NCBI GenBank assembly: GCA_900540175.1
Contig: UQFG01000021.1
Location: 1-28,699, forward strand
Origin: an uncultured Mollicutes bacterium
GTDB taxonomy: Bacteria; Bacillota_I; Bacilli_A; Acholeplasmatales; Anaeroplasmataceae
DNA: 28,699 nt
Reading direction: 5' to 3'
Shown here: positions 7,046 to 14,181 of the stretch, piece by piece
Position numbering within the stretch: the stretch's first letter is position 1
How the letters are laid out: each line of letters begins with the position of its first letter
Translations under genes and position numbers: made by a program
Notes under the pieces: model-generated
What the model was told of the DNA's origin: nothing
What the model saw: only the letters and a program-made list of their open reading frames with translations
Database searches by the model: none

Positions 7046-9709
7046 ATGGATCATTATTTAAAATCTACGAATGAAATTATCGAGTTGTACGATGTCGATA
7101 TCAGTGAAGGACTTACTTCCGTTGAAGCAAGTGCCCGTTTGGAAAAATACGGAAAAAATGCTTTTGAAAAGCAAAAAAAGCGCAGTTTGATCAGTCAGAT
7201 ACTCGGTCAGTTGAAAGACGTGTCTACTATTATTTTGATCATAGCGGGTATTTTAAGTCTTGTTATGTCCATTTTGGAATGGGATGGTGTTCATAGTTTG
7301 ATCGAACCGCTTGTCATATTCGTGATTATCGTCATGAACGTCATTCTTGCGGTTACTCAGGAACGATCGGCGGAAAATGCATTGGATGCGCTTGGCAGTC
7401 TTTCCTCGCCCATCTGCCGTGTTTTGCGTGACGGGCAGCTTCGGGAACTGAACCCAGAAGAATTGGTTCCAGGTGACATCATTATGCTGCGTACCGGTGA
7501 TCTTGTACCGGCGGATGCCAGACTGCTTAAAAGCGAAAGTTTAGCGGTGGATGAATCGTCGCTTACGGGTGAAAGTGTTCCTTCGGAAAAAGATGCGCTG
7601 GCTGTGTTCACTTCCGAAACACCGCTTGGAGATCGAACGAATTGTGTGTTTTCCGGTTGTCTTGTCACGGCTGGAAATGCCTCGGCTGTAGTCACAAGCA
7701 CGGGAATGGAAACGGAAATCGGTAAAATAGCCCGATTCCTTACCGAAACAAAACAGCGTAAAACGACTTTGCAGGTGCGCCTAGATAAAGTCGGCAAGGT
7801 CATAAGCAGTATGGCTATCATTTCCGCAATCATTATGTTTGTGGTCGGATTCTTTATATACGAGCATGAATTGATGGATATGATTATGGTGGCTGTCACA
7901 CTGGCTGTGGCGGCGGTGCCCGAAACACTGGCGCTGATTGTTACGCTCATCCTTGCGCAAGGTGCGAAAAAGATGGCTGCTAAAAATGCGCTTGTACGAC
8001 AGATGCAGGCAGTGGAGACGTTGGGATCGACTTCGATCATTTGTTCCGATAAGACAGGGACGCTGACGATGAATAAAATGACGGTTAAAAGATTATGGGT
8101 TTACGGCGGACCGATTGTGGATGAGAAGGCGATGTTCACAGAAGAACAAACGAACTTTTTAAAACAACTTTGCTTGGCTTGTACGGCTACCGTGGGAACG
8201 GACGATGACGGATCTTTAAAGATATTCGGAGATCCTACAGAAAGTGCGATTGTACACCTTGCGCTGGATAAGGGAATCAACTACACTACTTTGCAGGCAA
8301 CACACAAAAAGGTAGCGGAAATCCCTTTTTCCTCCTCACGCAAGATGATGACGGCTGTTTATCAAACCGAAGCAGGAAATTATTTGGTGTTGACGAAAGG
8401 TGCGTTTGACCGGTTGCCTTTCGAACGGAACGATTTATATTATATGAAGTCACTTACGGATACGCACGATGCGTTTGCATCGGATGCACTCCGCGTCATT
8501 TCGTTGGCGTATAAAGTTATACCCATTTTACCGGAGGATATAACAGAAGTGGAAAGCAACCAGACCTTTGCGGGATTTGTTGGGATCATCGATCCGCCCA
8601 GACCCGAAGCGGCCGCGGCAATCGCCAAGGCGAAAGCAGCTGGTATTCGTACCATTATGATAACGGGAGATCATGCGGCTACAGCGGCAGCAATTGCTAA
8701 AGATTTGGGTATCATCGTTGCCAACGAAGGAGTTATCACCGGACAGCAACTATCCAAACTGACCGATGAGGAACTGAGCGACAGTATTGAATTTTATTCC
8801 GTTTACGCGCGTGTTTCGCCGGAGGACAAGATAAGAATCGTGAAGACATGGCAAGCGCGCGGAGAAGTTGTTGCCATGACGGGAGACGGCGTCAACGATG
8901 CCCCGGCACTCAAGGCAGCGGACGTCGGAGTGGCCATGGGCATCAACGGTACGGAAGTGTCCAAAGGTGCGGCCAAAATGATTCTCACAGATGACAAGTT
9001 TTCTACGATCATCGAAGCGGTCGGGGAAGGCAGAAATATATTTTCCAACATTCGCAAACTAGTTTATTTTTTGTTGGTATGCAACATTTCGGAAATCATC
9101 GTTATGCTGTTTGCGCAATTTATAAACTGGGAACTTCCTTTGACACCGATTATGTTACTTGTTATAAATGTGTTGGGGGATGGTATCCCCGGTCTTGCTT
9201 TGGCTAAAGAACAGTCCGATCCGCGGATTATGAAACGAAAACCCATTCTCCGAAATGAAAGTTTCTTCGGTGGCGGACTGATGGAAGTAATCATTCAACA
9301 GATTTTCGCCTTTGCCGCCGTTACGTTGATTGGTTATTATATTGGGATGAATGTAAGTTTCGGCAATAGCGAAAGTTCCCTGGAGGCAGCTAGAACCATG
9401 GCTTTCCTTATCACGGGATGGACATCTATTTTGCATGTGCTTACCGTACGTTCTCGCAGTATGCTGTATCAGTATAAAATTAAAGACAATCCGCAACTTT
9501 ACATCAGTTGCGGTGTGATGTTGGCCGTATTTGCTTGTATCGCCGCCATTTTGCCGCTTGCTACCGCACTTGGCATGACTGCTCTTAGTTGGCAACAGTG
9601 GCTCATAACCATCGGTTTGGCACTTATCCCGACCGTAGTAGCGGAATACGGTAAGTTGTGGGATGCCGTTAAGTCCCGCAATGCCGAACGTACGATGGTA
9701 AAAAGATAA
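7046..9709 (+). CDS. Cation-transporting P-type ATPase, Ca2+-ATPase (type II) family
   Basis: This 887-aa membrane pump has the full set of P-ATPase motifs. TGES is at 174-177 (actuator), DKTGTLT begins at the phosphorylated Asp335, and MITGD and MTGDGVNDAPALK (hinge) follow. The N-terminal cation-ATPase domain includes GLTSVEASARLEKYGKNAF. TM4 carries VPETLAL (from 291) where type II pumps usually have PEGLP. TM6 carries NVLGDGIPGLALAKE, matching the NLVTDGLPALALG signature whose Asn and Asp bind Ca2+. It probably exports Ca2+ (or Mn2+) at the cost of ATP. AAGAGGTGA precedes the ATG. The gene is markedly GC-richer than the operon to its left. It is probably monocistronic, with a terminator at 9814-9853. 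Confidence 0.9.
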   Translation: MDHYLKSTNEIIELYDVDISEGLTSVEASARLEKYGKNAFEKQKKRSLISQILGQLKDVSTIILIIAGILSLVMSILEWDGVHSLIEPLVIFVIIVMNVILAVTQERSAENALDALGSLSSPICRVLRDGQLRELNPEELVPGDIIMLRTGDLVPADARLLKSESLAVDESSLTGESVPSEKDALAVFTSETPLGDRTNCVFSGCLVTAGNASAVVTSTGMETEIGKIARFLTETKQRKTTLQVRLDKVGKVISSMAIISAIIMFVVGFFIYEHELMDMIMVAVTLAVAAVPETLALIVTLILAQGAKKMAAKNALVRQMQAVETLGSTSIICSDKTGTLTMNKMTVKRLWVYGGPIVDEKAMFTEEQTNFLKQLCLACTATVGTDDDGSLKIFGDPTESAIVHLALDKGINYTTLQATHKKVAEIPFSSSRKMMTAVYQTEAGNYLVLTKGAFDRLPFERNDLYYMKSLTDTHDAFASDALRVISLAYKVIPILPEDITEVESNQTFAGFVGIIDPPRPEAAAAIAKAKAAGIRTIMITGDHAATAAAIAKDLGIIVANEGVITGQQLSKLTDEELSDSIEFYSVYARVSPEDKIRIVKTWQARGEVVAMTGDGVNDAPALKAADVGVAMGINGTEVSKGAAKMILTDDKFSTIIEAVGEGRNIFSNIRKLVYFLLVCNISEIIVMLFAQFINWELPLTPIMLLVINVLGDGIPGLALAKEQSDPRIMKRKPILRNESFFGGGLMEVIIQQIFAFAAVTLIGYYIGMNVSFGNSESSLEAARTMAFLITGWTSILHVLTVRSRSMLYQYKIKDNPQLYISCGVMLAVFACIAAILPLATALGMTALSWQQWLITIGLALIPTVVAEYGKLWDAVKSRNAERTMVKR

Positions 9710-9813
9710 AAAATTAAACAGTAGAAGCATTCGTTATGAAGGCGTACTTTATGTATTGGGAAAAATAAGGAAAAAGTCCGAGCATAAAGCAGTTTATGAA
9801 ACATAAAAAAATG

Positions 9814-9853
9814 GGTATTGATTGTGAAAACGTTCGTAATCAATACCTTTTTT
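9814..9853 (+). terminator. Rho-independent terminator after the Ca2+-ATPase gene
   Basis: GGTATTGATT (9814-9823) pairs perfectly with AATCAATACC (9838-9847). The stem can be extended inward by two wobble and two Watson-Crick pairs, and six Ts follow at 9848-9853. The remainder of the 9710-10097 gap holds no gene, only the poly-G promoter of the next operon. Confidence 0.9.
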
Positions 9854-10010
9854 GTTGCATCAATGATTCGATTTATCAGTTGGTATTTTGTGTTTTCGCG
9901 AATGAGGTTCTTAACTGTAAATCAACGATTCATCAAGAATTTTGCTATTAATTTGAAAAAAATTTAAGAAATGAAATCCGAAATTGAAGAAAAAATAAAA
10001 AAATTAAATC

Positions 10011-10041
10011 TTGACAAAATAAGGCGGGGGGGGGGTATTAT
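10011..10041 (+). promoter_or_regulatory. Promoter with a 10-G tract in its spacer (candidate phase-variable switch)
   Basis: A perfect -35 TTGACA (10011-10016) is followed by AAATAAGGC, ten consecutive Gs (10026-10035) and TATTAT (10036-10041) as -10, so the spacer is 19 bases. Loss of two Gs would give the optimal 17. Homopolymeric tracts in promoter spacers switch expression on and off by slipped-strand mispairing in Neisseria and Mycoplasma. The same logic would apply here to the three genes from 10098. A TATACT at 10043-10048 would be too far from this -35 (26 bases). Confidence 0.7.
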
Positions 10042-10097
10042 TATACTATAGAAATAGCGCAAATGACAAAATTTAATTTTAACGGGGGAAATAGAAA

Positions 10098-10700
10098 ATG
10101 GCTGGGAGATATTATAAAGCAAGCATTTTGGCGGATATCGGTAAAAATATTGTAAAATACGGATGGCCCATATTGATTGAATTGGTAGTTCTTGGTTTCG
10201 CATTATGTTTTTATTTTTTTAAATGGGTTGAAATCCTCAACTATACGCAAGGGGCATTTTGGAATTTTTTGGGCGGTATTTTTGATTGGACTTCATCGTC
10301 TTGGTTGGGCCTTACTTTGTTTGAATTTTTCAACTCATGGCTCGGTGGGTTAAATAATGCGATTTTAAGTATTTTGCTTTTCATTCCTATTTGGATCCTT
10401 TCCTTATTGGGGTTTTTGATCGGTTCGATTATTCATATCGCTTTTTGGATTGTCATTTTGATTTTTGTGTTGGTCTTAATTGTTTTGTATTATTTGATCT
10501 GTTTTGTTTTACTGATGTCCATTTATTTTGTTCTTCCGGCTGCCAGTGTAATCTTTGCGCTCATAGTCGGAATAAAACGACATTCCGACAGCGAATATGA
10601 TTCTTATCCGATCATCAGTCATCTTACTTTTGCGCTTTTAAGTATCCTATTGCCGATTGGCTTGTGCGTATCTTATTACATTGTTATTTTTGCAGTATAG
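10098..10700 (+). CDS. Multi-pass membrane protein of unknown function (first gene of the poly-G operon)
   Basis: This is a 200-aa, very hydrophobic protein that I do not recognise. Likely membrane helices are at about 22-42, 88-112, 113-136, 138-158 and 176-198. Between the first two lies a Trp/Phe-rich amphipathic stretch (residues 42-86, with FFNSWLGGLNNAI at its end). There is no signal peptidase site. GGGGGA at 10084-10089 gives the ribosome-binding site about 8 bases before ATG. The gene starts 56 bases after the poly-G promoter and is followed 15 bases later by the 352-aa gene, so all three genes should switch together. A surface or pore-forming role would fit phase variation but is not shown by the sequence. 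Confidence 0.65.
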   Translation: MAGRYYKASILADIGKNIVKYGWPILIELVVLGFALCFYFFKWVEILNYTQGAFWNFLGGIFDWTSSSWLGLTLFEFFNSWLGGLNNAILSILLFIPIWILSLLGFLIGSIIHIAFWIVILIFVLVLIVLYYLICFVLLMSIYFVLPAASVIFALIVGIKRHSDSEYDSYPIISHLTFALLSILLPIGLCVSYYIVIFAV

Positions 10701-10715
10701 AGGAGATAAAAGAAC

Positions 10716-11774
10716 ATGAAAAATGATGAATATTTATACAATATCGGTTTTGCAAGAGATAACTGCAACAGAATCATTCAAGAAACGGAAGTAAAAGCCA
10801 AAAAATACAAATCGTTATTGAAAGAATTGGATAATGCGTGTTTAAGAATAGAAAGAAGTTTGAAACATGCCAATATCAGTTCGGCGGTCAATTCACTTTG
10901 TGATGGCCTTTTGAATCAATCGTATCGAATGATGGAAAGGTATGAAGAGAAAATTGGCTATTACGAAGATTCCTATGTCATTGATGAAGCAAAAAAGGGA
11001 GCCAAAGAAATCTTAAAAATAGTTAATGAGATCAAAGATTTGATCGAAAATCCGAATGCATCGACGGCTACCGTCCATTATAACAGCCAAAAATATGCCA
11101 CATTGGAAAGTATTGAATCTATCATAAAAGATATGGCCAATTTAGCAATTATGGAAAAAAGTGCTTCTCCTGGCAGCACATATATTCCGGGATTATTGCA
11201 TGTAACCGCAAAAATTTCTCATGATTCCGATTTCAGACAACTGGATATATTTTCAAAAAAAATGACGAAAATCCTGATTCCTTCAAGTATTAATATTTAT
11301 GTGACTGTAGCAAGAACGTCTTTCGGATCACTTGAAAACTGGCTCGGAAGAAAATTTGTCCAACGCGATTATACTGCTCAAATCAGAGAAGCCGAAAGAA
11401 AGTATGAAGCGGCCGAAGAATATCTAGATAAGATTGAGCGCTTGCATACGTTAGCTTTTAATATCAGTACTACTTCAAAGGAAACAAAAGATCTGGAGTG
11501 GAAGAGAACCTGGGCTTGGAGTGAAAGAGACAAAGCAAAAGGGAACGTGGATTATTGGCGGAATAAAAACGCTTATGATCGGAAAAAATTTTATGATCAA
11601 TTATCCAAAGATGCCAAACACTGTTTTCAAGCTATTTTAGATGCGATTGTCCCTATTGTCATCAAGAATAATCCGATTTTGGCTTATGAATGCATCGAAA
11701 ACTTTGAAAATAAAGATACAAGCAAACCGCATGTGATCGCAAGCTTGGGTAATTTGGAACTTGAAATGGTGTAG
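10716..11774 (+). CDS. Helical protein of unknown function (second gene of the poly-G operon)
   Basis: A 352-aa protein, hydrophilic and largely alpha-helical, with no signal peptide or membrane helix. Charged heptad-like stretches (residues about 10-95 and 220-290, for example AQIREAERKYEAAEEYLDKI) suggest coiled coils. The middle (about 140-215) is more hydrophobic and may be a globular core. No catalytic motif was recognised. A good ribosome-binding site (AGAGGAG) lies 9 bases before the ATG. Its place between a multi-TM protein and a small basic protein suggests they work as one complex at the membrane, but I cannot assign a family. Confidence 0.65.
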   Translation: MKNDEYLYNIGFARDNCNRIIQETEVKAKKYKSLLKELDNACLRIERSLKHANISSAVNSLCDGLLNQSYRMMERYEEKIGYYEDSYVIDEAKKGAKEILKIVNEIKDLIENPNASTATVHYNSQKYATLESIESIIKDMANLAIMEKSASPGSTYIPGLLHVTAKISHDSDFRQLDIFSKKMTKILIPSSINIYVTVARTSFGSLENWLGRKFVQRDYTAQIREAERKYEAAEEYLDKIERLHTLAFNISTTSKETKDLEWKRTWAWSERDKAKGNVDYWRNKNAYDRKKFYDQLSKDAKHCFQAILDAIVPIVIKNNPILAYECIENFENKDTSKPHVIASLGNLELEMV

Positions 11775-11806
11775 TAAAGAAAAAGATTCCAATAGGAGGA
11801 AAAACG

Positions 11807-12109
11807 ATGAACTGTTCGGAAGAAGATATTAAAAAATTGGCTCAAATAGCGTATCAGGCTAGAGAAGTTGCCAGAAGAAAAGAGTTCGGGGCCTTTGATA
11901 TTATGTATGGAATAGGAGATATACTTGGAAATTACTGTTATTCGGCAAAAGTTCAATTACAAAAAAGTGCCCGACAATTGAAACAAGATTTTTTAAAAAC
12001 GAGAAAGGATTCGATTTACGAAGATTTAATTTTTGAACTGGAAACATGTGCCGGTCTAACATTTAAAGAGATGGTCGCATATTTAAGAAGAAGAGCCGGA
12101 ATGGAATAA
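11807..12109 (+). CDS. Small hypothetical protein (third gene of the poly-G operon)
   Basis: A 100-aa predicted helical protein rich in Lys, Arg and Glu, with no membrane segment. AGGAGG lies 7 bases before the ATG, so it is well translated. It is 32 bases after the 352-aa gene and ends just before a terminator at 12167-12206, which makes it the last gene of the operon. I do not recognise the family. Its size and position would suit an accessory, chaperone or immunity role, which is speculation. Confidence 0.6.
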   Translation: MNCSEEDIKKLAQIAYQAREVARRKEFGAFDIMYGIGDILGNYCYSAKVQLQKSARQLKQDFLKTRKDSIYEDLIFELETCAGLTFKEMVAYLRRRAGME

Positions 12110-12166
12110 AAGACTTTAATAATTCAAGAGGGATTTCATTCAATCAAATAAAAGGATAGAAAGTTT

Positions 12167-12206
12167 AAAAAATGCTTGGTCGGTGTTCCGATTCAAAGCA
12201 TTTTTT
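12167..12206 (+). terminator. Rho-independent terminator closing the poly-G operon
   Basis: AAAAAATGCTT (12167-12177) pairs with AAGCATTTTTT (12196-12206). An inner TCGG-TGTT-CCGA stem-loop strengthens it. The T-run is part of the stem and downstream strand. It separates the phase-variable operon from the next promoter, which starts at 12211. Confidence 0.85.
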
Positions 12207-12210
12207 ACTT

Positions 12211-12239
12211 TTGACAATCAGAGTTGAAAAAGTTAAAAT
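12211..12239 (+). promoter_or_regulatory. SigA-type promoter for the ASCH/DUF4279 genes
   Basis: TTGACA (12211-12216) and TAAAAT (12234-12239) are separated by exactly 17 bases, immediately after a terminator and about 36 bases before the ATG at 12276. It should drive both 12276-13442 and 13444-13842. Confidence 0.8.
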
Positions 12240-12275
12240 TTATTTTGAGGTCTTAAAAAAGGATGTGAGGAATGG

Positions 12276-13442
12276 ATGAAATACGAAGTTATAGGCTGGA
12301 CATATTGTGGCGATCAAGATTATCTACCGCATCAAACAATCACCGCAAGTGTCGATATGGCCATTGTTCAAGAAATTCAAAAACACGGGTATTTATTCGG
12401 TGGGGATAAACATGAAGAATACTGCCCCGTTTTAAATGACGGAACGTATGTCGACTATTCTTGGCGGGGATGGGGCAGAATTATCGCCCTTGCTTATGAA
12501 ATCGAGGGAAAATATTCTTATATGTATGCCTATATGGATTCCTTGATTGATCCGAAAGCCCGCAAATATCCCGAACATAAGGCAGTGGAAGATATCCGCA
12601 TCGTGCCTAAGGAGAGTTTAGCCGAAACGTTTGTCATGCATTTGTCGGATGATATGTTTGAAAAGGTAAAAGCCGGTACAAAAACAGTGGAAGTTCGATT
12701 GTTTGACGATAAGCGTAAAAAAGTGGATATCGGCGATTATATTGAGTTTCGAAAAAAAAGCGATGAGGCGGATTGTGTGATTCGCAAAGTTGCCGATATT
12801 GCCGTGGTAGAGAAATCGTTTGCCGACGTCTTTACAACAAGCAGGTGTTTGGAAAATCGAAAATGGGAAGATGTTCTTCGCTTTTCACCGCAATCGTTGG
12901 GAGCGGTTGAAACGGCAACCATAGCGTCGCTTGTTGAGAATATGTATCGATATTATGACAAAGCCGAAGAAGAAAAGTACGGCGTCATCGCTTTTATTTT
13001 AGAAGAACCCAAACCGACTTGTTGGAGTTGTTTTAAGGTGCTTTTAGACGGTGCCGAATGGAACGAACGGTATTCAAAAAAAATTGTAACGACATCCACT
13101 GAAGAATTATGGCGCTGGATGGACAGGGAACAAATAGAAAAGGCATTTCATAAGATTGCCCCGTTTGTCGGTCGATGGGATTATTTCAGTTGCGGTGAAA
13201 ATACCGATTACGATGTTGATATCAACCGAATGATTCGAAAAACTTTGGCAGAATTGTTTAAAAAAGAAGAACAGATTAAAGAATTTCAAAATCAATACTA
13301 CGTTGTTTTGGAGTTGGAAATTTTTGCCGTTGTTGTAAAAGATACCAATCAGCCTCAGCAGCGATTGTCTTTGGATCAAGATATTATCGAATTTTTATAC
13401 AAGACGGATACGAAATTAAAATTCAGTTGTAAGGTGATCTGA
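12276..13442 (+). CDS. ASCH-domain protein with a C-terminal DUF4279-like domain
   Basis: This 388-aa cytoplasmic protein has at least three parts. The first ~110 residues, Tyr- and Trp-rich, are unassigned. Residues about 118-200 look like an ASCH domain (MHLSDDMFEKVKAGTKTVEV, then a KVDIGDYIEF strand), a fold linked to RNA or nucleotide binding. Residues about 240-388 resemble DUF4279, with a WDYFSCGENTDYDVDINRMI stretch and SLDQDIIEFLY near the end. GTGAGG precedes the ATG. The C-terminal segment is clearly related to the protein encoded next, which starts one base after this stop codon. The molecular role is unknown. The DUF4279 call is made from memory of the family pattern. Confidence 0.65.
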   Translation: MKYEVIGWTYCGDQDYLPHQTITASVDMAIVQEIQKHGYLFGGDKHEEYCPVLNDGTYVDYSWRGWGRIIALAYEIEGKYSYMYAYMDSLIDPKARKYPEHKAVEDIRIVPKESLAETFVMHLSDDMFEKVKAGTKTVEVRLFDDKRKKVDIGDYIEFRKKSDEADCVIRKVADIAVVEKSFADVFTTSRCLENRKWEDVLRFSPQSLGAVETATIASLVENMYRYYDKAEEEKYGVIAFILEEPKPTCWSCFKVLLDGAEWNERYSKKIVTTSTEELWRWMDREQIEKAFHKIAPFVGRWDYFSCGENTDYDVDINRMIRKTLAELFKKEEQIKEFQNQYYVVLELEIFAVVVKDTNQPQQRLSLDQDIIEFLYKTDTKLKFSCKVI

Positions 13443-13443
13443 A

Positions 13444-13842
13444 ATGAAAAAACGTGTTTGCACAACTTATTTGTCTGTTGACTGGGATACAAAGAAAAAT
13501 TCCGAACCGATCCGAATGGAACGAAAAGAAGAAATCGAACGATTGATCATCGATGACATCGGTATGCAACCGATATGGCAGCAGCATCAATGGATTCTTG
13601 CAAGGCAGGATCACGATTCAAAAAATATCAATGAAATGTTGCGTAAAACATTGAGCGGACTATTCGGTAAAGAAAGTGCAATCAAAGAACTGCAAGACCG
13701 ATTCCAGGTACAAGCAGTCCTTCGAATCGTATTTTATTTTGATAAAAATACCGACGTACAGGAATTATCTCTTGAACGTGATATCATTGCCTTTTTGTAT
13801 CAGGCGAATGTTATCTACGATCTGACGTATTCTATGGTGTAA
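13444..13842 (+). CDS. DUF4279-like protein, paralogue of the preceding C-terminus
   Basis: This 132-aa protein shares a pattern with the end of the previous gene. INEMLRKTLSGLFGKE here matches INRMIRKTLAELFKKE there, and LSLERDIIAFLYQ matches LSLDQDIIEFLYK. The family layout (an N-terminal strand, a central Trp, then helices and a final strand) fits DUF4279, whose function is not known to me. It is translationally coupled, one base after the upstream stop. The two look like a local duplication followed by divergence. A terminator follows at 13939-13967. Confidence 0.65.
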   Translation: MKKRVCTTYLSVDWDTKKNSEPIRMERKEEIERLIIDDIGMQPIWQQHQWILARQDHDSKNINEMLRKTLSGLFGKESAIKELQDRFQVQAVLRIVFYFDKNTDVQELSLERDIIAFLYQANVIYDLTYSMV

Positions 13843-13938
13843 TGGCGTGGTATTAGTTTAAAAAAATATTTTATTTACGAGGTCAATCAAAGGAAGTTGA
13901 ATGGGTATCCTTGAGGAATCGGTTTAAATTCTTTTAGG

Positions 13939-13967
13939 AAAAGGGTCATTTCGGTTGACCTTTTTTC
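13939..13967 (+). terminator. Rho-independent terminator after the DUF4279-like gene
   Basis: GGTCA (13944-13948) pairs with TGACC (13956-13960) around a TTTCGGT loop. Flanking AAAAG/TTTTT pairs extend the stem to ten, and Ts continue to 13966. The gap 13843-14181 otherwise holds only the extended -10 promoter of the next gene. Confidence 0.85.
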
Positions 13968-14078
13968 GTTTCATTAAAAAATAGTTTGAAATCCGGATCG
14001 CCTTTCTAAGTAAAAACGTTTCAAAATGAATTGAAAGAAGTAAGAAAGTATTTTGTTTTTCAATTTTCTTTTTTATTA

Positions 14079-14087
14079 TGATATAAT
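14079..14087 (+). promoter_or_regulatory. Extended -10 promoter for the 551-aa membrane protein
   Basis: TGATATAAT gives a perfect TATAAT (14082-14087) with the TGn extension. The -35 region is T-rich without a good TTGACA. It lies 95 bases before the ATG at 14182. Confidence 0.6.
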
Positions 14088-14181
14088 AAGAGAAAATCAT
14101 AGACAAATTGTATCGTTTTTAGTCTATTTTAAGGAACATTACCTATTGAAAAACATGAAGATGGAATAGGGGAGGATACGG

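Noticed and set aside
7357..8040. A long minus-strand open frame inside the P-type ATPase gene
   Set aside because: It is Ser/Thr/Ala-rich, as expected for the shadow of a real gene, and the plus strand has all P-ATPase motifs.
9155..9730. Minus-strand open frame overlapping the end of the ATPase gene
   Set aside because: It lies opposite conserved TM helices of the pump and lacks a recognisable protein pattern.
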